Source: Bacteroidetes bacterium UBA6221 (lineage in GTDB: Bacteria; Bacteroidota; Bacteroidia; Chitinophagales; Chitinophagaceae). Taken from it: a stretch of DNA of 64,000 nt. The stretch lies in NCBI GenBank assembly GCA_002421685.1, contig DISB01000021.1:124001-188000 (forward strand), written 5' to 3'. The first letter of the stretch is position 1. Each line of letters begins with the position of its first letter. The position numbers and the translations under genes are program-made. Of this stretch, positions 1-7,800 are shown piece by piece. The notes beneath the pieces are model-generated. The model was given only the letters and a program-made list of their open reading frames with translations. It did not search any database and was not told the origin of the DNA.

Positions 1-581
1 ACGGCCAGCAGGGCTACGCTGTTGGTGAAATTTTTTGCAAATGACCATTGTGAATGGGTACCGGCCAGAAGTTTGTCTAAACGGCGCGTACGTTCATCGT
101 CTTTTAGCTCCAGCTCATTATCGGTCAGTATGGTTTCCAGTTCATCTATCGTCGCCTGGCAGTCATCCAGCAGGCGGTCATAAACCCTGTAGATATATTG
201 CCTTTCCGCTCCGGTGACATAAGTTTCTGACGCCACTTGTTTGCGCGATGTCTTGATCAACTTGTCAATCTGCAACTGCATATCCACAATCGCCCTTGCG
301 GACGGATGTTTTTTTATGTTCGGGTTTACAGTTTTCAGAGAAAGGAAGAAACCGGCGTGCAGGTTCAATTCACCGTCTTTGAACTGTCCGATGCTGTGCA
401 GCCCGTCCTTTACGATGGCGTACCCTTTTTGCAGGTAGCTGTTATACATTTTCAGAGCAGCGATCTGTTCCAGCAGGTATTTACGCTGCGTTTTTTTCTG
501 CCTGAACCATTCATCCCAGGTCTGCGCTTCAGCCGTTGAAAACATGGCTATACATAACAGGATTGTAATTATTTTTTTCAT
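1..581 (-). CDS. Conjugative transfer protein, TerB-annotated family (3' end missing)
   Basis: The frame opens at an ATG at 579-581 and stays open to the window edge (193 codons). It starts with a signal peptide ending in STAEAQ, followed by WDEWFRQKKTQRKYLLEQIA. Such proteins, usually about 200 residues and often labelled 'TerB family tellurite resistance', sit directly after the TraI-like gene in Bacteroidetes transfer operons. Predicted mostly helical, periplasmic and part of the transfer apparatus; a role in tellurite resistance is not supported. It follows the preceding operon gene by 6 bp. The C-terminus lies outside the window. Family assignment is from memory of the operon order and N-terminal sequence. 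Confidence 0.75.
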   Translation of the reverse strand, partial: MKKIITILLCIAMFSTAEAQTWDEWFRQKKTQRKYLLEQIAALKMYNSYLQKGYAIVKDGLHSIGQFKDGELNLHAGFFLSLKTVNPNIKKHPSARAIVDMQLQIDKLIKTSRKQVASETYVTGAERQYIYRVYDRLLDDCQATIDELETILTDNELELKDDERTRRLDKLLAGTHSQWSFAKNFTNSVALLA

Positions 582-587
582 CGTTTT

Positions 588-1262
588 TTATTTCAGTCCG
601 TACAATTTTTTCACTACCTCCACGTCTTTTTGCGTTCTGGCCCTTTGCAGGCTCAGCATCATATTCTGACGGTTGAACCGGTCCAGGTCGTGGTAGTTGG
701 TTTCCATACCTTCGGCCGCGGCATGGACAAGCTCCAGTCTTTTTGCGTCGCTCATCTGCAGTTGAAATGAGTTGATGACCAGCAGCAGCCTGTCGAGGTT
801 GTTAATGCTTTCTGCCAGTATGCCGCTATATACTTTCTGCATATAGGCAAGTTCATCTGCTGTAAAATGTTTGTCCTGTTGCAACAGGCCCCATGCTCTT
901 TTATAGTTTTCCACGATACGCACCTGCATTTGTGTTATTTCCTTGATGCGGTGGTAGTAACTGATGATGGTTTTTACCTTGTGCAGTTCGTCAAAATATC
1001 CCTGGTATAGTTCCTTTTGTTTTTCAGTCCAGTCGGAAATTTCCTGCAGCTTCAGTTTGGACATAGTGTTTTCCAGGTTTTTTTGCGCATTCTGCAGCCA
1101 GATAACCTTGTTTTGTTGCCGTTGTATTTGAAGGTCTATAGCTTTGATCACTTTTGCGACACCCTTTTTGATGATGTCCACAATGGGGATTTGCGCCCTG
1201 GTTTGGACAGGAGCTATGGCCAACATAACCATTGTTGCCGTTAACACTAATATCTTCTTCAT
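588..1262 (-). CDS. TraI-like conjugative transposon protein (DUF4141-like)
   Basis: A 224-residue protein with an N-terminal signal peptide ending near QTRAQ, then an almost wholly helical body rich in Gln, Lys and Leu, likely coiled coil (residues 40-110). The mature start IPIVDIIKKGVAKVIKAIDL is typical of the TraI-type proteins downstream of traG in Bacteroidetes conjugative elements. It is expected in the periplasm as part of the mating-pair apparatus; its exact job is not established. It lies 20 bp after traG and 6 bp before the next gene, so it is almost certainly co-transcribed. Operon position and length fit well; the DUF number is recalled, not searched. Confidence 0.75.
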   Translation of the reverse strand: MKKILVLTATMVMLAIAPVQTRAQIPIVDIIKKGVAKVIKAIDLQIQRQQNKVIWLQNAQKNLENTMSKLKLQEISDWTEKQKELYQGYFDELHKVKTIISYYHRIKEITQMQVRIVENYKRAWGLLQQDKHFTADELAYMQKVYSGILAESINNLDRLLLVINSFQLQMSDAKRLELVHAAAEGMETNYHDLDRFNRQNMMLSLQRARTQKDVEVVKKLYGLK

Positions 1263-1282
1263 TTCTTTTGTCTTTTAAACAG

Positions 1283-3742
1283 TCATGCTTCATTCATATC
1301 CCGCACCAGCGCCGCAATGCCTTTTTCCATGCTGCCATAACGGGCGGCATATTCTGTCACTTTCACTTTTTCTTTTTCCTCCGTTGTATAAACAAAGTAT
1401 TCTTCGGGCGACACTTCCGTTCTGTACACTTTAGACATCATCCCGCCCAGTGATATGAACACCTCCTTATACTTTCGGGCAGGATCATTGGCCTTGTTGA
1501 CCGATAGTATCAATGCTTTTTCCTTTTCGGTCAGCCCAAGCAGTTCCTGCACCTGGTCGAATTTGTTCTGGTACTTGGATTGGTCTAAGAGTATCTTGCA
1601 GTCGCTGTTATTGATGATAGCTTGTTTTACAACAGGAGATGAAATAATATCTTCCACCTCCTGGGTAACAACAATCGCTTCCCCAAAAAATTTCCGTACT
1701 GTTTTGAACAGGTATTTGATATACTCCGCCATGCCTTCCTTTGCAATCGCCTTCCATGCTTCTTCAATCAGTATCATTTTACGGATGCCTTTTAGCTTGC
1801 GCATTTTGGAGATGAATACCTCCATGATAATAATGGTAACAACGGGGAATAATATCGGGTGGTCTTTGATATTATCCAGTTCAAAAACGATAAACCGCTC
1901 TTTCAGTAACTCAAGGTTTTCGGTGGCATTCAGCAGGTAATCAAATTCACCGCCTTTGTAATAAGGGCGCAATACATAGAGAAAGTTATTTACATCAAAG
2001 TCCTTTTCCTTAACCCTGTCCTGTTCCAGCTTTTTGATAAACTCGTGCTGCAAAAACTCGTAAAAGCTGTTGAAGCAGGGAAAGATACTGTTGTCCTTTG
2101 CCAGCTTTTCATAATACAATTGAAGTGCATTGGAAAGTGCTACGTATTCGCTGCGGTTGAAGGTCTCGTTGTCTTTTTTCCAAAGCGCCAGCAATAAAGT
2201 TTTAATGCTCTCTTTTTTCTCCGTGTCCAGGCTGTCGCCTTCGCCGATATAAAAGGGGTTAAATTTTATAGGGTTCTTTTCGTCATAAGTGAAATAGTAT
2301 CCTTTCACCATATCGCAAAGCCCTTTATAGCTATGTCCTACATCCACCAGTACGATATGGGTACCCTGTTCATAGTAACTGCGCACCATATGGTTGGTGA
2401 AGAAAGATTTGCCGCTGCCGCTGGGGCCCAGTATGAATTTGTTCCGGTTGGTGCAGATGCCTTTTTTCATCGGCTCATCGCTGATGTCCACATGCACCGG
2501 CCTGCCCGTCAGCCGGTCCCCCAAACGAAGCCCCACGGGCGATAAAGAAGAGCGGTAATTGGTTTCAAGGTTGAAGAAACAACAGGCTTGTTCTGCAAAG
2601 GTGTCGAAGCTGTCGTTCATAGGAAAATCAGGTTCATTACCGGGGATGCCCGCCCAATATATCTGCGGGGCGCCTGCCGTTTCTATCCTGGCCACCGCAT
2701 CCATTTGCGCAAGTCCTGATGAAACCAGGTTTTTTATATCCTTCAGTTCATCTTTATCATTGGTCCATACCAGCACATTAAAATGGGCTTTCACAGGCAA
2801 GCGTTGCTGACTAATGGCTTCATTTAAAAAATCATTGGTGGCATCCCGGCTTATTGCGTTCTCCCTGGAATATGCCGATAAGCTTTGCAACCGGAGCCTT
2901 TTGCTTTCCAGCCGCTTGATCGTAGCCTGCGCATCTTCGATAAATACAAATTGATTGTATATATGATTGCAGGGAAGCAACTGTCCCAGCGTGGATGCAA
3001 AACCGACGGAGAATTTTGTTTTATCGGTAGAATACTTATCATAGTTGATACGCGAGCCGCAAAGCGCCGGCAGATCTTCTGCATTGGATAAAGTAAATAA
3101 CTGCACCTGTTTATCACCCACCCGGATACCATCTTTAAATTCAATATCGCAGAGCAGATTGGATTCGGATAACCGGAGGTATTTTTCAATGATTCCTGAT
3201 TTCTGTGCATTACTCAGTAGTTCTTCGTTCCTCAATCTTCTGAGCTTTACAAACCCGCTGTCTTCCAGTATCCGTTTGAACTGCCCGGCGCTGTCAATGA
3301 AATCCTGCACCAATTGCGGCTTCAGTGTTTGTTCAGGTACGATCGCTGTCCTGAGCAGGTTGGAAAAAAGAGAGCTGGACAGCTTTCTGCCTGCCGGTTT
3401 TTTGGCCAGGAAAATATAACAGCAATGGTCCAGGTATGGCCGTTCATTAAAGAACCGTTCGCTGCTGCGCGATAAAAAACTGTAATCTCCCTCCAGGAAA
3501 TCAGCCTTATGGCTGCTATCTATGAACCAGTCCTGCTTGTGGAACACGGAATGCCTGGGGAGTATTTTAATGGCTTTGATCCATGCCTGGTGAAAGGCTT
3601 CGTATTCCTGGTCGCTAAGGGTAAAAATTTCCGGTAGCTCCGCCTTGAAGGCGATAGTAATATCTCCCTGTTTGCTCAGTATGCAATCCTGCTCCACGGC
3701 CATTACCGGTAATATGTCTTCCATCCGCTTTTCCATCTTCAC
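1283..3742 (-). CDS. traG: TraG family conjugative transposon ATPase (VirB4-type)
   Basis: This 819-residue ATPase is expected to power the type IV secretion channel on the cytoplasmic face of the inner membrane. A Walker A motif GPSGSGKS lies near residues 436-443 and a Walker B-like MILIEEAW near residue 657, each in the order expected for VirB4/TraG. The N-terminal third carries the usual non-catalytic domain. Length agrees with the CTnDOT TraG family (about 830). The first ATG is used (MKMEKRMEDI); M3 or M7 are alternatives. It follows the repeat-domain gene by 30 bp and precedes the TraI-like gene by 20 bp. No frameshift or lost ATPase residue is seen. Confidence 0.93.
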   Translation of the reverse strand: MKMEKRMEDILPVMAVEQDCILSKQGDITIAFKAELPEIFTLSDQEYEAFHQAWIKAIKILPRHSVFHKQDWFIDSSHKADFLEGDYSFLSRSSERFFNERPYLDHCCYIFLAKKPAGRKLSSSLFSNLLRTAIVPEQTLKPQLVQDFIDSAGQFKRILEDSGFVKLRRLRNEELLSNAQKSGIIEKYLRLSESNLLCDIEFKDGIRVGDKQVQLFTLSNAEDLPALCGSRINYDKYSTDKTKFSVGFASTLGQLLPCNHIYNQFVFIEDAQATIKRLESKRLRLQSLSAYSRENAISRDATNDFLNEAISQQRLPVKAHFNVLVWTNDKDELKDIKNLVSSGLAQMDAVARIETAGAPQIYWAGIPGNEPDFPMNDSFDTFAEQACCFFNLETNYRSSLSPVGLRLGDRLTGRPVHVDISDEPMKKGICTNRNKFILGPSGSGKSFFTNHMVRSYYEQGTHIVLVDVGHSYKGLCDMVKGYYFTYDEKNPIKFNPFYIGEGDSLDTEKKESIKTLLLALWKKDNETFNRSEYVALSNALQLYYEKLAKDNSIFPCFNSFYEFLQHEFIKKLEQDRVKEKDFDVNNFLYVLRPYYKGGEFDYLLNATENLELLKERFIVFELDNIKDHPILFPVVTIIIMEVFISKMRKLKGIRKMILIEEAWKAIAKEGMAEYIKYLFKTVRKFFGEAIVVTQEVEDIISSPVVKQAIINNSDCKILLDQSKYQNKFDQVQELLGLTEKEKALILSVNKANDPARKYKEVFISLGGMMSKVYRTEVSPEEYFVYTTEEKEKVKVTEYAARYGSMEKGIAALVRDMNEA

Positions 3743-3772
3743 TGTTTTGCCTTCACTTAAGTATTTTCCTGT

Positions 3773-4558
3773 TTAGAGTCGTTTCCCTTTTCGTTTACCA
3801 CTGCGGAGTTTTTGCTGCTTGTTTTTTTGCTGTATTTTTTGGGACTGTCGAATGCGATTGTCTATAGGTTCCAGCCTGGCATTTAGAACCTCCTGCATAG
3901 GAAATTTTTCCAGCAACTCTGTTTCTTTTAAGCCGTATTGCCTGGCCACGGCGACAGGGTCCAGTTTGAGTTCATAGGGTATGCGGAGTATGGCGACATG
4001 GTCATCCGCCTGGTAAGCTCCGGCATTATAAATGACCTCTTTGCTTTTCGTATGGTACAGGCAAACATATTCCGTACCTTCTTCGTTCATGTCCAGTCGC
4101 GAAAGGTCAATTTTCCTGCTTACATCATTTGCATCCCTTAATTCTTTAAGTCTCCAGTCAACGATAAACCGGCTGCCATCAATATTTATACCCGGAAGTT
4201 CGCCTGCAAGTCTCCTCGCCAATTGCCCATTTACAGCGTATATGCCCCAGTTCCTTTCACTGCTCAGTTGATTGATACTGCGGGCAAGCTCATCACTGAT
4301 AGCCTGGTTCTTTGACAGTATAAGCGCCGGCAGAATAATTTTCCTTAGATGATCGTTCTTTTCATCAGCTGCGACCAGGTTTGTCCATATATTTTTACTG
4401 TTGACATCATACAACATGGTAAAATAGCCACCTTCATCTTTAAGCTTGTCAAACCGAATACGGTTGCCTGTGTCCGCAGCATCCCTTAATTCCTCCTTAG
4501 CCGCATCTATAAGGAATGCGGTTCCGGCTATGATCACCTGTGGTAGTATTTTTTGCAT
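3773..4558 (-). CDS. Hypothetical transfer-operon protein with two repeated domains
   Basis: The 261-residue product lies between traF and traG. It contains an internal duplication: residues about 12-60 (GTAFLIDAAKEELRDA ... LYDVNSKNIW) align with residues about 125-175 (GSRFIVDWRLKELRDA ... LYHTKSKEVIY), sharing the G-x-x-F-x-x-D, ELRDA and LY-x-x-x-SK positions. The tail after residue 235 is strongly basic (KNKQQKLRSGKRKGKRL), suggesting nucleic-acid or membrane-surface contact. There is no clear signal peptide or TM segment, so it is probably cytoplasmic. Function unknown; position implies a role in transfer. It starts 11 bp after the traF stop. Confidence 0.7.
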   Translation of the reverse strand: MQKILPQVIIAGTAFLIDAAKEELRDAADTGNRIRFDKLKDEGGYFTMLYDVNSKNIWTNLVAADEKNDHLRKIILPALILSKNQAISDELARSINQLSSERNWGIYAVNGQLARRLAGELPGINIDGSRFIVDWRLKELRDANDVSRKIDLSRLDMNEEGTEYVCLYHTKSKEVIYNAGAYQADDHVAILRIPYELKLDPVAVARQYGLKETELLEKFPMQEVLNARLEPIDNRIRQSQKIQQKNKQQKLRSGKRKGKRL

Positions 4559-4569
4559 AAAATATATTA

Positions 4570-4884
4570 TTAATGCTTTATGAATATCTTCCTGCTATGG
4601 CATGTTACCCTTTGTGGTATGCTGCGCCTGGCTATAGCTTTCATCATGCCATGCTCGCCGTATTTGTTACTCAGGCTGTATATTTTTATCACCAGCGCCA
4701 TGCCGGCAAGCGCAACTACCGCTATGCAGACCAAAGAAGGGATGCCGCTTATGTACATGGCTGCAAAAACGATGAGCAGGAAGATGACGCCCCCGCCCAG
4801 GTACCATATATATTGCGCCTTCAGCCCGCGGAACTCGATACTTTTATTAATGCCCTTGTTGATATGGTATACACTGTTTGCCAT
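4570..4884 (-). CDS. traF: TraF family conjugative transposon protein (DUF4133)
   Basis: A small inner-membrane protein of 104 residues starting MANSVYHINKGINKSIEFRG, characteristic of the DUF4133/TraF family of Bacteroidetes transfer operons. Two adjacent hydrophobic segments (about residues 28-47 and 50-68) form a membrane hairpin, in the manner of VirB3-like proteins. The C-terminal tail is basic and cytoplasmic. It is normally beside traE (DUF4134), but here the methylase/helicase and DUF1896-like genes separate them. The gap to the upstream methylase/helicase gene is 11 bp. Confidence 0.88.
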   Translation of the reverse strand: MANSVYHINKGINKSIEFRGLKAQYIWYLGGGVIFLLIVFAAMYISGIPSLVCIAVVALAGMALVIKIYSLSNKYGEHGMMKAIARRSIPQRVTCHSRKIFIKH

Positions 4885-4895
4885 TTGTATTACTT

Positions 4896-7800
4896 TTACA
4901 TTCTCAATCCTCTCGATTTCCTTGTCCGCACTACGCCCTGGGTTGTGCCGTGGTTTTGTTTCACGGTGTCCACGGAAGGCTTTTGTTCCATTTTTATTAC
5001 GGGTACGGTTTCCAGGTCATTATCCGTTTCTATTATTTCAGCTGCATATTGCTCCTTTTCCTTCATCTGCTTTTCCTGTATTTTCAGGGCTATTTCCCTT
5101 TCCAGTTTCGAGAGCCTGTTTTTCATTTCCGCCAGTTCCTGCTCTTTGGCAAAAGGTTTGGCAGCTATTTCCTGTACTACCGGGATTTCCTTTCCCAAGT
5201 CTGCTACCGTTTTTTCATATTTTTCTTTCAGGCTGCCGACCCGGTCAATGGCGTTCAGAAAATGGCGGGCGGCCAGTTTAGGATTGTCAATGTTGGGATG
5301 CCCCTGGTTATAGGTGTATTTGATTCCTGTTCCCTCACGCTCCGCATAAAAAGTGTTGTAAATATGCTCATAACTTCTGCCTTCCTCGAACAGCATTTCA
5401 CGATGGCGGCGTATATACAGGTCAAAACCATAAAGGCTGCCGATCCTGGCTTCACTGTCTGTAAGGTTGCTTTTATACAGATGAATGATCTGCCTGCCAA
5501 TGGCTTCAGCTTCGGCCGTGGACAGTCCATTTAATTGTACAGGATTGGCTTTGCTGCCGTCTTTTTCATATTGCAGCCGCTCTTTATAAAAACTTTCATC
5601 GGCAGTTAGCTTTGAAAGGGTTGTTACCGCATGTTCTTTTTCGGTGATCATGTTTTCCAGCCGGAATTTAGCATGTGCCGCTTCGCGGAAATGGGCTTTT
5701 TTCAATCCTTCCACCACGGCGATTTTCTTTTCCAGCTTTGATTTTTCGAGCAGCGAAGTATCGCCGGACAAAATGGCGATGTATTCCGAAAAGTTCATGC
5801 CGCTCTTTTCATCTATAGCCCCTTCGTCAATGGTGCGTACATTGAGCTCACAGTTTTTCATCTGGCTGATAAAGGTTTGCTTGTTTTTCAGCAGGTTGAA
5901 CTTATAATTGTCCAGCGATTGCTCTACCGCATAGATATAGTTGTGCACTTTGTTGTCATAATCTTTTTTGGCAACCAGGTTGCCCTGCCTGGCGCCACGG
6001 CCGTTGCGCTGTTCCAGTTCGGCGGGTTTCCAGGGTATGTCGAGGTGGTGCATGGCGATGACCCGCCGTTGTACGTTCAGCCCCGTGCCGGCTTTTTCGG
6101 TGCTGCCTACCAGTATGCGGATGTCGCCGTTGTTCATTTTACGGAACAGCTCCGGTTTCTTTTTATCCGTCCAGTCATGTATAAAGCTGACCTCATGCGC
6201 CGGTATGTTAAAGTCCCTGACCAGTTTTTCTTTTAATGCGTCATATATATTGAACTCACCGGGTTTGGGTGTGCCTATATCACAAAAAACGATCTGTGTT
6301 CCTTTATGCTCTGCGGTCAGGGTATGCAGTTCGGCCAATTTACGGGCGCATACATTCACTTTGTTATCGGGATGGTCTTCATAGCGTTCACTGATCAGCC
6401 GCATGTCGGCTGACATTTTTTTGGCATAGTTGGTAGCCAGCAGCATACGCCCCTTGTCTTCGGAATCGGTTAAAGGCGCCCTGCCGATGAGAGTGGCGTC
6501 ACCTGTTTTGGCAAAAGCCATCAGCTTTTTGATGAAGTCCTGCTGGTCGGGTGTGGGTTTGATATTGACCAACACTTCTTTCAGCGCCGGTTTATCGAGG
6601 CTGATATGTTGTGCGGTTTTATAATCTGTGATCTCGTTATAGAACAAAGCCAGCTCCGGCACTTTGATGAAGTGGCGGAAACGCTCTTTGGCTATGATCT
6701 CGTTGGTAACGGAGAATTCAAAATCCGTTGTTTTGCGTGCGAAGACCGCCGCCCAGGCGTCGAAATTCTCAATACGCTGCCTTTCCATTTCTTTCGGGCG
6801 CAGGTATTTGAACAACAGGTACATTTCGGTCAGGCTGTTGGAAATGGGTGTGCCGGACAAAAAGGTAACGCAGAGGTCGGCATCGAATTTCTGCTGCAGG
6901 GTCCTTACGGCAAATAGCATGTTCAGCGCCTTCTGGCTGCCTTCCATGTTCCCCAGGCCGGCCACCCTGTTGTGACGGGTGGTGAAAGTGAGGTTCTTGA
7001 ACTTGTGCGATTCATCCACGAACAGATGGTCAACACCCAGTTCTTTAAAGCTGATACCTGCATCCTTTTTTTCTTCGATAGCCGCCAGTACCGATTTCAG
7101 CTTGCCCTCCAGGTTGTTCTTGCGTATCTCCAGCCCTTTGAGCATCCGGCGGGATATGTCGCCTCCCAGGTCACGGATAGTTTCCAGGTCGCGTTCCACG
7201 TTGTCCAGTTCAGCCTGGAATATGTCGCGCTGCACTTCGGGAGACTGCGGTATTTTACTGAACTGGTCGTGGGTAAGGATGATGCAGTCCCAATTATTGT
7301 TTTTGATCTCATGAAAGAGGCGCAGCCTTTTTTCAGGGGTAAAATCGTTTTCGCCGGGGGCCAGTATCTTAGCTTTAGGGTAGGCTTTACGGTAAGTATC
7401 CCTTACCTGGTTCACATTGGCCTTCAGCGCCAGTATCATCGGTTTGTGAATGATGCCCAGCCGTTTCATCTCCTGCGCCGACACGATCATGGTAAGGGTT
7501 TTCCCTAATCCCACTTCATGGTCCACCAGGGCGCCCCTGTTCTGTACGATGCGCCAGGCTGCGTTTTTCTGTGAGCTGTACAGGTCTTCGATGCCCAGCG
7601 CTTTTTTGTCCAGGCCGGGAAATGTAAGATGGCTGCCGTAATATTCCCGTAGCACATAGCAATTGAAGGTATCGTTATAGAGCTGCTCCAGTTCTTTTTT
7701 ATCCTGCTGCGGCAGTTGTTGCAGCCACTCGAGAAAACGGTTGCGGATGTTTTCTATCTTCTGGTGGGCAAGCTGTATCGCTTCGTTATCAGGCACCCTA

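Noticed and set aside
1..581. Tellurite resistance (TerB) as function of the first gene
   Set aside because: The label comes from automatic annotation of this transfer-operon family; no Ter operon genes are nearby.
4573..5313. Long plus-strand open frames opposite traF and the methylase/helicase gene
   Set aside because: They are antisense shadows of well-supported genes, with unnatural Phe/Cys/Pro-rich products.
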